A DNA stretch of 64,000 nt from an uncultured Winogradskyella sp. (GCF_947498345.1 NZ_CANMJY010000008.1:158282-222281); one strand, 5' to 3'; shown: positions 1-10,344, counted from the first letter of the stretch. Notes: generated by a model not told the origin, from the sequence alone. Numbers and translations are program-made.

Positions 1-7
1 TTACAAC

Positions 8-772
8 ATGCATTTTGGGTATTTTATACCCTTTAAAACTAATCCGTTTAAACGCGATAGCATGCTCAATCAAATGAATACTCAAGTCCTTAAGCGACTA
101 CATATAGGTAAAACTAAAAACCGATTGGTAGATTTAGGTTGTGGTATGGGAGCAACTATGAGACATGCATTAAAATTTCATGAAAACATATTGGCTTATG
201 GAGTAACGCTATCTGATTTTCAAGTAAAGCAAGGCAACGAATTATTAAAAGGAAAAAATGGGATTATTTTAAAAGAAAATTATAACAACACCTCTTTTCA
301 GTCAAATTCGTTCGACTCTGCAATAGCTGTAGAAAGTTTTTGTCATTCTGGTCATAACTATATCTCACTAAAAGAAATGCATCGTATATTAAAACCTGGT
401 GGACGCTTTGTTATTGCTGATGCTTTTCTAAAGAAGGATGAAACCAAACTTTGTAAAGGAGGAAAATATGCTTACCATAAACTCTGTAACCATTGGAGTT
501 TAGAAAAATTAGAAACCCATACTTATATAAAAGAAAAACTTAAAGAACTTGGTTTTAAAAACATAAAAGTAGAAGATACCTCGTTTAGAGTTGCTCCTTC
601 AGTTTTACATGTTCCCTTTGCAATCACAGGCTTTATATTAAAAAAACTCTTTAGTTTTAAAGGTATTAAACGAGAAAGTTTTCATAACCTAAAAGGGTCG
701 TTCTATGCTTTACTCACAGGTTTACACATGAAAAGTTTTGGATATTACATTATCAGCGCAGAAAAAATATAA
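8..772 (+). CDS. Class I SAM-dependent methyltransferase (possibly N-terminally truncated by window edge)
   Basis: Motif I VDLGCGMGATMRHAL plus MHRILKPGGRFVIADAF; starts 8 nt from window edge. Confidence 0.8.
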   Translation: MHFGYFIPFKTNPFKRDSMLNQMNTQVLKRLHIGKTKNRLVDLGCGMGATMRHALKFHENILAYGVTLSDFQVKQGNELLKGKNGIILKENYNNTSFQSNSFDSAIAVESFCHSGHNYISLKEMHRILKPGGRFVIADAFLKKDETKLCKGGKYAYHKLCNHWSLEKLETHTYIKEKLKELGFKNIKVEDTSFRVAPSVLHVPFAITGFILKKLFSFKGIKRESFHNLKGSFYALLTGLHMKSFGYYIISAEKI

Positions 773-836
773 GTTGCTGAGCTATAAAATCCTAAGTTCA
801 GGAATTTAGATTTTAGTTTTTCTGAAATTAATATCC

Positions 837-844
837 TATTTTTG
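837..844 (+). promoter_or_regulatory. Putative Bacteroidota -7 element (TATTTTTG)
   Basis: Matches TAnnTTTG, 22 nt before sigma factor ORF start at 866. Confidence 0.35.
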
Positions 845-865
845 AGCAAGCAATGAGAAACACTA

Positions 866-1420
866 ATGCCTAAGCATCAATTAGACCCAAATAACTGGAT
901 AAAACTATATTCGGATTACCTATTTAATTACACCATAACTCGTGTTAACGACAGGGTAATTGCACAAGATTTAGTATCTGAAACCTTTTTGGCAGGACTT
1001 AAATCTATGGCTAATTTTAAAGGTGAAGCCAGTGAACGTACCTGGTTAATTTCAATACTTAAGCGTAAAATTATAGATTATTATCGTAAAATAAATTCTA
1101 ATAAGGGAAAAGCTGAAGTTAGAATGAATTATAATAGCGATACAGATGCAGAAGGAGATTGGTTAGAAGAGCGGGTTGCCGATCCTTTTGATAAAACGGC
1201 AGAAGATAAATTAGAAAACTTGGAATTAGGTGATGCCATCTATGATTGTTTAGGCAAATTACCTGAAAAACAAGCAGAGGTTTTTAAAATGAAAACGATT
1301 TTAGGTTATGATACCGAAACTATTTGTAATGAATTAGAAATTACAGCGTCTAACCTTTGGGTAATCATTCATAGAGCGAGAACTGCTTTGGCTGATTGCA
1401 TGCAAAAAAATTGGTTTTAA
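866..1420 (+). CDS. RNA polymerase sigma-70 factor, ECF subfamily
   Basis: Sigma region 2 (DLVSETFLAGLKSMANFKGEASERTWLISILKRKIIDYYRK) and region 4 (LGYDTETICNELEITASNLWVIIHRARTAL). Confidence 0.9.
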   Translation: MPKHQLDPNNWIKLYSDYLFNYTITRVNDRVIAQDLVSETFLAGLKSMANFKGEASERTWLISILKRKIIDYYRKINSNKGKAEVRMNYNSDTDAEGDWLEERVADPFDKTAEDKLENLELGDAIYDCLGKLPEKQAEVFKMKTILGYDTETICNELEITASNLWVIIHRARTALADCMQKNWF

Positions 1421-1424
1421 TACA

Positions 1425-1682
1425 ATGAAAAAAAGTTTTTTATTTATAAGCTGTGAGGAAGCTCACCACATTTGCGACAAAAGACAATATGGTGAAGCTA
1501 CAGGCTGGGAGCGTGTTAAATTGGGGATCAGACTTTCCTGGTGCCGAATAACAAGAGCTTATTCTAATAGAAATAATAAATTAACTGAAGTGATGCAAAA
1601 AGCTGAAGTTGATTGTTTAAAAAATGATGAGCGCGATAAGCTCAAAAAACAATTTGAAGAAGAGCTAGCTAAGCATCAATAA
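1425..1682 (+). CDS. Small Cys/His protein coupled to the ECF sigma factor; candidate degenerate zinc-binding anti-sigma factor
   Basis: Starts 4 nt after the sigma stop; CEEAHHICDKRQYGEATGWERVKLGIRLSWCRITRAY resembles a small ZAS-type protein. Confidence 0.6.
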   Translation: MKKSFLFISCEEAHHICDKRQYGEATGWERVKLGIRLSWCRITRAYSNRNNKLTEVMQKAEVDCLKNDERDKLKKQFEEELAKHQ

Positions 1683-2498
1683 GATAGCTAACCACACTAC
1701 AGGTATACTTTCTACCCAAAAAGCACTATAATATTTTGATTGGTTTTTGTTTGAAAAAGCAACAAACAAAAGCGTAACAAAAGTTATTATTAAAGTAGAA
1801 ACTATTGTTTTACTATCAACTTCGTCTTTAAAATACTCTAAAAAGAAAAATACAATCAGCAATAAAACACCTGTGATTTTGGTATTTTTTACACCTATTT
1901 TTTGAGGAACTGTGGCGAGTTTTACACTATCATAATTAAGATCTCTAATTTCAAAAGGTAGCATCAACACAATTACAAAAATAAAACGCTGAACACTCAT
2001 AATAATAACATCCGTACTAATGCTAATATCATTATCGATTAGCGGCAAAATAACAGTAGTAAATGCCCAAACCAAAGCAATTACGTAAATTTTTAGCCCA
2101 CTTATTTCCCTTAATTTTTTTTGATTATCTCTAAAATAATGCATTGGCAGTAAAGGAATAGCATATAAAAATGTAATCACACCTAAAAGCCCAATTAATA
2201 TAAGCGTATGCGTTTCAAGGTGATAAGCATAATAACATAAAGCTATAAAGGCCAATAACGAAAATATCTGAATCGTCTTTAACCAACCAGCCAAGCTTCT
2301 ATGATGAAACTTCGCTACTCCAAAATACTTTACAAAATTATAACCAGTGATAGTAGCAAAAAACACGAAATAGAGCACATTTTCATCATAATCTAACCCA
2401 AACTGCAGACATGTCATCCATGTTAATGCATAAACTGCTAATGCCACATGAATGCTAGAGTTTATATAAAAATTTAAAATATGTTTTAATACCCTCAC
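1665..2498 (-). CDS. UbiA-like prenyltransferase family integral membrane protein
   Basis: Multi-TM, RDLNYDSVKLATVPQKIGVKNT second-motif-like segment, YAIPLLP; convergent with 1425..1682. Confidence 0.6.
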   Translation of the reverse strand: MRVLKHILNFYINSSIHVALAVYALTWMTCLQFGLDYDENVLYFVFFATITGYNFVKYFGVAKFHHRSLAGWLKTIQIFSLLAFIALCYYAYHLETHTLILIGLLGVITFLYAIPLLPMHYFRDNQKKLREISGLKIYVIALVWAFTTVILPLIDNDISISTDVIIMSVQRFIFVIVLMLPFEIRDLNYDSVKLATVPQKIGVKNTKITGVLLLIVFFFLEYFKDEVDSKTIVSTLIITFVTLLFVAFSNKNQSKYYSAFWVESIPVVWLAILLMLS

Positions 2499-2584
2499 GT
2501 TACAAAAATAGGTAATGTGTTAATAACCCTTAGTTTCGGTTAAAAACTTTAGTTTTCCTTAACTATATAAAAAGGCTAAATGCG

Positions 2585-2592
2585 TATTTTTG
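2585..2592 (+). promoter_or_regulatory. Putative -7 element (TATTTTTG) upstream of gcvP
   Basis: Matches TAnnTTTG, 28 nt before ATG. Confidence 0.4.
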
Positions 2593-2620
2593 CATATCAA
2601 AAATTTTAGCATAAAAAAGA

Positions 2621-5470
2621 ATGGACACAACCTCTTTTGCACTTAGGCACATTGGCCCAAATCAAGACGATCAAAAAGCCATGTTAAACACCATCGGTGT
2701 TACAAGTATAGAACAATTAGTATCTGAAACCATACCAGCTGGCATACGCCTGGAAAAAGATTTAGATCTCGATGCTGCCATGAGTGAACAAGAGTATCTA
2801 AATCATATTTACAAACTGTCACAACTCAATAAAGTTTACAAGTCTTATATTGGTTTAGGCTATCACCCTTCTAATTTACCAGCGGTAATTCAGCGTAATA
2901 TATTAGAAAATCCTGGTTGGTATACAGCTTACACACCTTACCAGGCAGAAATTGCTCAAGGCCGTTTAGAAGCACTTCTAAATTTCCAAACTATGGTCAT
3001 AGATCTAACCGGAATGGAAATCGCAAACGCCTCGCTTTTAGACGAAAGTACCGCAGCTGCCGAAGCCATGAGCTTATTATTTGCCGTAAGAGAACGAGCT
3101 CAAAAGAAAGCAGGAGTCAATAAATTTTTTGTTTCTGATTTGGTACTGCCTCAGACTATAGAGCTGCTAGAAACCAGAGCTAATCCTATTGGTATAGAAT
3201 TAGTTATTGGTAATGAAGCTGAGTACAATCTATCTGATGAGTATTTTGGAGCGCTATTGCAATATCCTGGAAAAAACGGCCAGATTACAGACATTAAATC
3301 ATTCATTGAAAAAGCAAACAAAGAAAACATAAAAGTAGCCGTAGCAGCAGATATATTAAGTCTGGTTAAGCTTGAGACTCCCGGGAAATTTGGTGCAGAT
3401 GTCGTAGTAGGAACCACGCAAAGATTTGGAATCCCTATGGGTTATGGTGGTCCTCATGCCGCTTATTTTGCTACAAAAGAAGCATATAAACGTGACGTAC
3501 CAGGCCGAATTATTGGAGTTACAAAAGACACTAATGGTGACAGAGCCTTACGTATGGCATTGCAAACCAGAGAGCAACATATTAAGCGCGATAAAGCAAC
3601 ATCTAACATATGTACAGCTCAAGTTCTATTAGCTGTAATGGCTGGTATGTATGCTGTATATCATGGCCCAAAAGGTCTAACCTTTATTGCCGATAAAGTT
3701 AAAAACTCTACGTCTACTTTAGCAAAAGCTTTAGAAAGCTTAGGCTTAGAGCAAATGAACTCGCATTACTTCGATACACTACAAATAAAAGCAGATGCAG
3801 TTAAAGTAAAGTACGAAGCTGAAAAAGATGAAGTAAACTTTTACTATCCAGACACAAATACAGTTACAATTTCAATTAATGAGACTACAACAATTACTGA
3901 TCTTAATGAAATCATTTCAATTTTTGAACGTGTAACAGAAAACAAGACAGATAAAATCATAACGATTTCAGATACTGAAACTATTCCAGATCATATAAAA
4001 CGTCAATCAGACTTTTTAACTTTTGAAGTATTCAATTCCTATCATTCTGAGACAGAATTGATGCGTTACATTAAAAAATTAGAACGTAAAGATTTAGCTT
4101 TAAACCATTCCATGATTTCATTAGGTTCTTGTACCATGAAATTAAACGCAGCTGCAGAAATGCTACCATTAAGCTGGAGTAGTTGGGGAAATATGCATCC
4201 TTTTGTTCCCGACGACCAACCTATAGGTTACAAATTGATGTTACATGCTTTAGAAAATCAGCTTACTGAAATTACAGGTTTTGCGGCAACATCTTTACAA
4301 CCCAACTCTGGTGCTCAAGGGGAATTTGCTGGTCTTATGGTTATAAAGGCCTATCATGAATCTCGAGGAGACCATCATAGAAATATCTGTTTAATTCCAT
4401 CATCTGCCCATGGAACAAATCCTGCAAGTGCTGTAATGGCGGGTATGAAAGTTGTTGTTACTAAAGCTTCAGAAAATGGTAATATTGATGTTGAGGATTT
4501 AAGAGCAAAAGCAGAATTACACAAAGATAATTTATCAGCACTGATGGTAACTTATCCTTCTACTCATGGAGTTTATGAATCAGCTATTAAAGAAATTACA
4601 AAAATCATCCATGATAATGGCGGACAAGTCTATATGGATGGCGCTAATATGAATGCTCAGGTTGGTTTAACCAACCCAGGAAACATTGGTGCAGATGTAT
4701 GTCACCTTAACTTACATAAAACATTTGCCATTCCGCACGGAGGAGGTGGACCAGGTGTTGGCCCTATTTGTGTTGCCGAGCAGCTTGTTCCGTTTTTGCC
4801 TGGAAACCCAATTATAAAAACGGGAGGACACCAATCTATTACAGCAATTTCAGCTGCTCCTTTTGGTTCTGCTTTAGCTTGCATTATATCCTATGGTTAT
4901 ATTACAATGCTAGGAGCAAAAGGTTTAAAAAAATCTACTGAGGTCGCTATCTTAAATGCCAACTATATCAAAGAACGTTTAGAAGGTTATTATGACACGC
5001 TTTATACAGGAGAAAATGGTAGAGCAGCTCACGAAATGATTATAGACTGTCGTGCTTTTAAAGCAAATGGCATAGAGGTTACAGATATTGCCAAACGTTT
5101 AATGGATTACGGATTCCATGCACCAACTGTATCATTTCCTGTTGCAGGAACGATGATGATAGAACCTACAGAAAGTGAAAGCAAAGTCGAAATTGATCGT
5201 TTTTGTGACGCTATGATTTCTATTAAAAATGAGATTGATGCTGCATCAAAAGATGAGCCTAATAATGTTTTGAAAAACGCACCACATACTATGGAAATGC
5301 TAACCTCTGATGAATGGTTGCTCCCTTATACAAGAGAAGCTGCTGCATTTCCATTAGATTATATAAGAGCAAATAAATTTTGGCCAAGTGTAAGACGTGT
5401 TGATGACGCTTACGGAGACAGAAACCTTATCTGTAGCTGTGCACCGATTGAAGATTATATTGAAGCCTAA
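2621..5470 (+). CDS. gcvP: Glycine dehydrogenase (aminomethyl-transferring), P protein
   Basis: 949 aa, FALRHIGPN start, HLNLHKTFAIPHGGGGPGVGPI PLP-lysine region. Confidence 0.97.
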   Translation: MDTTSFALRHIGPNQDDQKAMLNTIGVTSIEQLVSETIPAGIRLEKDLDLDAAMSEQEYLNHIYKLSQLNKVYKSYIGLGYHPSNLPAVIQRNILENPGWYTAYTPYQAEIAQGRLEALLNFQTMVIDLTGMEIANASLLDESTAAAEAMSLLFAVRERAQKKAGVNKFFVSDLVLPQTIELLETRANPIGIELVIGNEAEYNLSDEYFGALLQYPGKNGQITDIKSFIEKANKENIKVAVAADILSLVKLETPGKFGADVVVGTTQRFGIPMGYGGPHAAYFATKEAYKRDVPGRIIGVTKDTNGDRALRMALQTREQHIKRDKATSNICTAQVLLAVMAGMYAVYHGPKGLTFIADKVKNSTSTLAKALESLGLEQMNSHYFDTLQIKADAVKVKYEAEKDEVNFYYPDTNTVTISINETTTITDLNEIISIFERVTENKTDKIITISDTETIPDHIKRQSDFLTFEVFNSYHSETELMRYIKKLERKDLALNHSMISLGSCTMKLNAAAEMLPLSWSSWGNMHPFVPDDQPIGYKLMLHALENQLTEITGFAATSLQPNSGAQGEFAGLMVIKAYHESRGDHHRNICLIPSSAHGTNPASAVMAGMKVVVTKASENGNIDVEDLRAKAELHKDNLSALMVTYPSTHGVYESAIKEITKIIHDNGGQVYMDGANMNAQVGLTNPGNIGADVCHLNLHKTFAIPHGGGGPGVGPICVAEQLVPFLPGNPIIKTGGHQSITAISAAPFGSALACIISYGYITMLGAKGLKKSTEVAILNANYIKERLEGYYDTLYTGENGRAAHEMIIDCRAFKANGIEVTDIAKRLMDYGFHAPTVSFPVAGTMMIEPTESESKVEIDRFCDAMISIKNEIDAASKDEPNNVLKNAPHTMEMLTSDEWLLPYTREAAAFPLDYIRANKFWPSVRRVDDAYGDRNLICSCAPIEDYIEA

Positions 5471-5490
5471 TTTTTTAATAAATATTATTT

Positions 5491-5520
5491 AAAAAAGCAC
5501 TCAAATTGAGTGCTTTTTTT
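5491..5520 (+). terminator. Rho-independent terminator after gcvP
   Basis: AAAAAAGCACTCAAATTGAGTGCTTTTTTT. Confidence 0.85.
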
Positions 5521-5646
5521 ATGTTTTCTCATTTTTCCTAAAGAAATATTATCAATTCAAGAAAAATGCTGTTTTTAATGCACTAAATAAAGGAAAACTC
5601 TTTATTATTAGTTAGTTTCGTATTACTGAACTGAAATAAAATAACT

Positions 5647-6702
5647 ATGGGAATTAGAATCACCGGAACAGGAAGTTATGTACCTAGCAGTATTGAAAAG
5701 AATGAAGACTTTCATCAGCATAAATTTTTAAATCAAGATGGCTCTTCTATTGACTACCCAAATGAAGTCATTGTAGATAAGTTTAAAGCTATTACAGGTA
5801 TTGTAGAACGACGCTATGCAGACAAGCAATTAACCTCATCTGATATTGGGTTTTTAGCAGCCCAAAAAGCTATAGAAGATGCTAATATAAATCCTGAAGA
5901 GATTGATTATATTATCTGTGCTCACAACTTTGGTGATGTTAAAGCAGATACCATTCAAAGTGATATTCTTCCTTGTTTGGCTTCTAGAATAAAACATAGC
6001 CTGAGGATTAAAAACCCTAAATGTGTCGCTTACGATATTCTTTTTGGTTGCCCTGGTTGGGTTGAAGGTGTCATTCAAGCGAAAGCTTTTATACAATCTG
6101 GCATGGCTAAACGTTGTTTGGTTATTGGTTCTGAAACCTTATCGCGTGTTGTAGATAAACACGATAGAGATTCCATGATTTATTCTGATGGAGCTGGAGC
6201 AACCATAGTAGAAAACACCAAAGAAGAAGGCATATTGACTCACGAAACTGCAAGCTTTACTTATGATGAAGCCTATTACCTTTACTTCGGTAACTCAAAT
6301 AATCAAGAACTTTGCAAGGACACGCGCTACATTAAAATGCATGGTCGTAAGATTTACGAATTTGCTTTAAACAATGTACCACTTGCCATGAAAACCTGTT
6401 TAGATAATAGTGGTATAGATATTTCTGAGGTTAAGAAAATTTTAATCCATCAAGCTAACGAAAAAATGGATGAAGCTATTATAAAACGCTTCTACAGATT
6501 ATATAAAACACCTGTACCAGAAGGTATAATGCCAATGAGTATTCATAAACTCGGTAATAGTTCTGTGGCAACAGTACCAACACTTTTTGATCTTATTAGA
6601 AAGCAAAAATTAAAAGATCATAGTATTTCTAAAGGAGATATTATCATTTTTGCAAGTGTTGGAGCTGGTATGCACATCAATGCTATCGTTTACAGATACT
6701 AG
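5647..6702 (+). CDS. 3-oxoacyl-ACP synthase III family protein (FabH-like)
   Basis: GITGTGSYVP-type start, LFGCPGW active Cys, LIHQAN His, GNSSVATVP Asn. Confidence 0.88.
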   Translation: MGIRITGTGSYVPSSIEKNEDFHQHKFLNQDGSSIDYPNEVIVDKFKAITGIVERRYADKQLTSSDIGFLAAQKAIEDANINPEEIDYIICAHNFGDVKADTIQSDILPCLASRIKHSLRIKNPKCVAYDILFGCPGWVEGVIQAKAFIQSGMAKRCLVIGSETLSRVVDKHDRDSMIYSDGAGATIVENTKEEGILTHETASFTYDEAYYLYFGNSNNQELCKDTRYIKMHGRKIYEFALNNVPLAMKTCLDNSGIDISEVKKILIHQANEKMDEAIIKRFYRLYKTPVPEGIMPMSIHKLGNSSVATVPTLFDLIRKQKLKDHSISKGDIIIFASVGAGMHINAIVYRY

Positions 6703-6703
6703 T

Positions 6704-7489
6704 ATGGCAAAGAAAATTGCAATTATTGGAGGTGGAAACTTAGGTAAATCTATTGCAGATGGATTGTTATCCAACGATTTTGAACCATCACACCTTACCA
6801 TAACCAGAAATAGAATTGAGCTATTAAAAGACTACAGCGACAAAAATGTAGTCATTACCCAAAACAACAAAAAAGCTGTTCAGAGTTCTGACATCATAAT
6901 TATTGCAGTTAAACCCTACAAAATTGAAGACATTCTCAAGGACATTGCTTCAGAAATTACAAGCGATAAAATTCTGGTGTCTGTTGTTAGCGATTTTAGC
7001 ATACAAAGAATTGCAGATCATTTTGATGTACAGCCTCCCATTTTAAGAGCTATGCCAAATACTGCTGCTTCAGTAAACGAGTCTATAACTTGTATAGCTT
7101 CGGAAAATGCTTCGGACAACGACATTAAAGAAGTAACTTCAATTTTTGATGCATTAGGTGAAGTCATCCTTATTGATGAACATTTAATGGATGCTGCTAC
7201 CGTTTTGGGTGCTTGCGGAATCGCTTACGTACTACGATTTATAAGAGCTATGATACAAGGTGGCATTGAGATTGGTTTTGATGCCAAAACAGCTACAAAA
7301 ATTGCTACACAAACCGTAAAAGGAGCTAGTGAGCTCTTACTTAAAGGTGGCAATCATCCTGAAGCCGAAATTGATAAAGTAACCACACCTAAAGGTTGTA
7401 CCATTACTGGTTTAAATGAAATGGAACATAATGGGTTTAGTTCTGCTTTAATTAAAGGCATAAAGACTTCATTAGATAAAATTTCTTAG
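6704..7489 (+). CDS. proC: Pyrroline-5-carboxylate reductase
   Basis: MAKKIAIIGGGNLGKSIADGLL; ATG at 6704 preferred over the supplied ORF start at 6650. Confidence 0.88.
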   Translation: MAKKIAIIGGGNLGKSIADGLLSNDFEPSHLTITRNRIELLKDYSDKNVVITQNNKKAVQSSDIIIIAVKPYKIEDILKDIASEITSDKILVSVVSDFSIQRIADHFDVQPPILRAMPNTAASVNESITCIASENASDNDIKEVTSIFDALGEVILIDEHLMDAATVLGACGIAYVLRFIRAMIQGGIEIGFDAKTATKIATQTVKGASELLLKGGNHPEAEIDKVTTPKGCTITGLNEMEHNGFSSALIKGIKTSLDKIS

Positions 7490-7491
7490 TA

Positions 7492-8013
7492 ATGTACGAA
7501 AAGAGTTTTCCTAAAAAACGTTTTAAATACACTTTAGATTTTTTAAAAAAGCATATTGACCCTTCAGAATCTATTTTGGATTTGGGTGTAAAAAACCCGT
7601 TTTCAGAAATTATGGTCTCAGAAGGTTATACCATAGAAAATACCTTAGGAGAAGATTTAGATGAAGATCGTACTACTATTGAAAATTCTTCAGCAAATGT
7701 CATTACTGCATTTGAAATTTTTGAACATCTGTTATCACCTTACGAAGTTTTAAAATCAATAAAAGCCAATAAGTTGGTGATAAGTGTTCCCCTAAAATTA
7801 TGGTTTGCGCCAGCATACAGAAGTAAAACCGATATGCGAGATCGGCATTATCATGAGTTTGAAGATTGGCAATTAGATTGGCTTTTAGAGAAAACAGGTT
7901 GGGCAATTAAAGATCGACAAAAATGGACCAACCCTGTAAAAAGGTTAGGTATTAGACCTATTTTAAGGCGATTTACAAACAGATATTACATTGTATATGC
8001 TGAAAGAGTTTAA
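7492..8013 (+). CDS. Methyltransferase-like protein
   Basis: ESILDLGVKNPFSEIM, VITAFEIFEHLLSPYEVLKSI class I MTase pattern. Confidence 0.6.
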   Translation: MYEKSFPKKRFKYTLDFLKKHIDPSESILDLGVKNPFSEIMVSEGYTIENTLGEDLDEDRTTIENSSANVITAFEIFEHLLSPYEVLKSIKANKLVISVPLKLWFAPAYRSKTDMRDRHYHEFEDWQLDWLLEKTGWAIKDRQKWTNPVKRLGIRPILRRFTNRYYIVYAERV

Positions 8014-8037
8014 ATTTGAAGAAATTTCAATTCAATT

Positions 8038-8886
8038 TTGAACTTCTACATCATCATACCTGCGCATAACGAATACATTTATATTGGCAAGACACTTCAA
8101 TCTTTGGCTGAGCAGTCATTTCTCCCCAAAAAAGTAGTTGTTGTAAATGATAACTCTACAGATGATACAAAAGCCATAGTAGAAGCTTACACCAGGCAAT
8201 ATGATTGGATAACTTTAGTAAACTCAAAATCTTCAGATAAGCATTTACCTGGTTCAAAAATTATACACGCTTTTAATAAGGGTTTAGATACTTTAGACAA
8301 CAATTACGATATCATTTGTAAGTTTGATGCTGACTTAATTTTTCCAAAGCATTACTTAGAAGAAATTTCAAATCATTTTAAAACTAATCTTAAGCTGGGA
8401 ATGGCTTCCGGGTTTTGTTATATTGAAAAAAATGGAACTTGGGTTCTAGAAAATCTAACTAACAAAGACCATATACGTGGTGCATTAAAAGCTTATAGGA
8501 AAGACTGCTTTAAAGAGATTGGTCAATTAAAGCCATCTATGGGTTGGGATACGGTTGACGAACTCTTAGCTAAATATAATGGTTGGGAAATCTTAACGGA
8601 TAAATCGTTACATGTTAAACATCTTAAACCTACTGGTCAGTCTTACAATAAAGCATCAAAATATTTACAAGGAAAAGCCATGTACAAAATGCGTTATGGT
8701 TTTTGGATTACATTAATCTCAGCTCTAAAATTAGCTTATAAAAAAGGAAGTTTTAGATTATTTAGAGATTATATAAGTGGTTACTTTAAGGCTAAGTCAA
8801 GTAAGTCTGAATTCCTTGTTTCTAAACATGAAGGAAAGTTTATTAGAAAATTACGCTGGAATGGGATCTTCGATAAGTTGAAGTAA
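8038..8886 (+). CDS. Glycosyltransferase family 2 (TTG start)
   Basis: FYIIIPAHNEYIYIGKTLQSL...VVVVNDNSTDDT...CKFDADLIFP. Confidence 0.88.
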   Translation: MNFYIIIPAHNEYIYIGKTLQSLAEQSFLPKKVVVVNDNSTDDTKAIVEAYTRQYDWITLVNSKSSDKHLPGSKIIHAFNKGLDTLDNNYDIICKFDADLIFPKHYLEEISNHFKTNLKLGMASGFCYIEKNGTWVLENLTNKDHIRGALKAYRKDCFKEIGQLKPSMGWDTVDELLAKYNGWEILTDKSLHVKHLKPTGQSYNKASKYLQGKAMYKMRYGFWITLISALKLAYKKGSFRLFRDYISGYFKAKSSKSEFLVSKHEGKFIRKLRWNGIFDKLK

Positions 8887-8890
8887 AATC

Positions 8891-9682
8891 TTAATTTAAT
8901 GCTTCGAGTAATTCTTCGGCTTTATCTTTATTAAATAGGTTTTTCGAGACTATCTTTTTTAAAATCTTACTAGCATCCCCTACTCTATCTTGTTTTAAAA
9001 AAAGTAAGGCTTTATACCAGTAGCCAACATTAGCATTTGACAATTCACTATCAATAAGTATATTAAATGTGGTTTCTGCTTCTGCATACTTTTCTAGTTC
9101 TGTTTGAGATATACCTGCATAAAGAAAAATAAATATATCACTCTGGTCAGTTTCAATAATTGGTTTAAAAATGGCTAACGCCTCTTTATAATTCTTAGAA
9201 TCGAAAAGCTTTTCGGCTCTTACTAGTTTAGCACCTGTGCTATCCGTTATATTACGCGTGGTAAAAGAGGGCAAATCACTTAAACTCGCATATTCTTTAT
9301 AGAGTTCTTGATTAGAAATCTTTTGATTAAAGAAGAATTGAAATACCATAAAAACAACAATAGAGGCAGCTGCTAAATAATAAAGAAGCTTTATATTAGC
9401 TCTTTTTGATACAGTTTTTTGACTAGAATTCACTTTATCTAGTGTACGCTTTAAATCTTGAATGTCACTTTCATCTAATAATCGTTTATAGTCGTGGACT
9501 TCCTCAGATAAATTTTTAGCATAACTCCACTCTTCTTCATTTAATACATTAAAAAGTTCCTTTTCTAATTCAAAGTTTTCTTTGAATAGAACATCAGAAT
9601 TTAAGCGTTCTAAAAATGATTCTTCTTCATCTTTAGATAACAATCCTTTTAAATACTTATCTATTAAAATATCGTCTTTCAT
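8891..9682 (-). CDS. Single-TM TPR protein, anti-sigma-like N-terminus
   Basis: N-terminal IDKYLKGLLSKDEEESFLERLNSD; TM LLYYLAAASIVVFMVFQFFF; C-terminal TPR repeats; 1 nt from the sigma gene stop. Confidence 0.65.
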   Translation of the reverse strand: MKDDILIDKYLKGLLSKDEEESFLERLNSDVLFKENFELEKELFNVLNEEEWSYAKNLSEEVHDYKRLLDESDIQDLKRTLDKVNSSQKTVSKRANIKLLYYLAAASIVVFMVFQFFFNQKISNQELYKEYASLSDLPSFTTRNITDSTGAKLVRAEKLFDSKNYKEALAIFKPIIETDQSDIFIFLYAGISQTELEKYAEAETTFNILIDSELSNANVGYWYKALLFLKQDRVGDASKILKKIVSKNLFNKDKAEELLEALN

Positions 9683-9683
9683 C

Positions 9684-10247
9684 TTATAATTCTGTAAGTG
9701 TTCTAAACCTCTTATCTTTCATTATGAGTTCTTTTAGACTGTTTTTACATTTAAAAACGCGCTGCCTAGCAACAGTCTCTGAATTATAATTAAATCTATT
9801 CATTATCTCTACATAAGGCACTTTAGAAAAGTATAATTTTAGAACTTGTTTACAATTCTCAGAAATTAACTCTAAACATTCGGTAAATAATTCCCATCGT
9901 TTTTGTTCTAAAATTGCCACAGCAATATCTTGGTTGTCATCTCTTAGTTCAATAACACTATGTTTTGTTACTTTAATCTTTGATTTATTTAATTCTCTTC
10001 TCCATAAATTTTTACAAACCGTAAATAAATAGGCTTCAAAACTTGTAGTAATTTCAAATTTTTCCCTCTTATACCTAACAGCAAGTTGAAGCAAAGCTTT
10101 TTGAAAAATGTCTTCTGCATCTTCTTGATGACCCTTATTATTTATAACAAAAGATTTAACTTTAAAAAAACTATTCTCATAAATAGCTTTAATGACCTTA
10201 TCATCGTTATTCAATAAAGCTCTTAAATAAGTAGAATTATCAGCCAT
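9684..10247 (-). CDS. RNA polymerase sigma-70 factor, ECF-like
   Basis: NNKGHQEDAEDIFQKALLQLAV (region 2), YLFTVCKNLWRRELNK, C-terminal HTH ETVARQRVFKCKNSLKELI. Confidence 0.85.
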   Translation of the reverse strand: MADNSTYLRALLNNDDKVIKAIYENSFFKVKSFVINNKGHQEDAEDIFQKALLQLAVRYKREKFEITTSFEAYLFTVCKNLWRRELNKSKIKVTKHSVIELRDDNQDIAVAILEQKRWELFTECLELISENCKQVLKLYFSKVPYVEIMNRFNYNSETVARQRVFKCKNSLKELIMKDKRFRTLTEL

Positions 10248-10282
10248 TAATTAATTTTAGTTTTTAAGCAAAAATAAACTTT

Positions 10283-10290
10283 TATCTTTG
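10283..10290 (+). promoter_or_regulatory. Putative -7 element (TATCTTTG) upstream of CHAT gene
   Basis: Matches TAnnTTTG. Confidence 0.35.
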
Positions 10291-10344
10291 ATAACTTAAT
10301 AGGATTTAATTTTAAGAATCCTCTTATTATTGAATTTTTTTTAA

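Noticed and set aside
2917-4884. Several 60-88 aa ORFs inside gcvP on both strands (2917, 3151, 3426, 4702)
   Set aside because: Fully nested in a clearly coding 949-aa gene, no recognisable domains; shadow ORFs.
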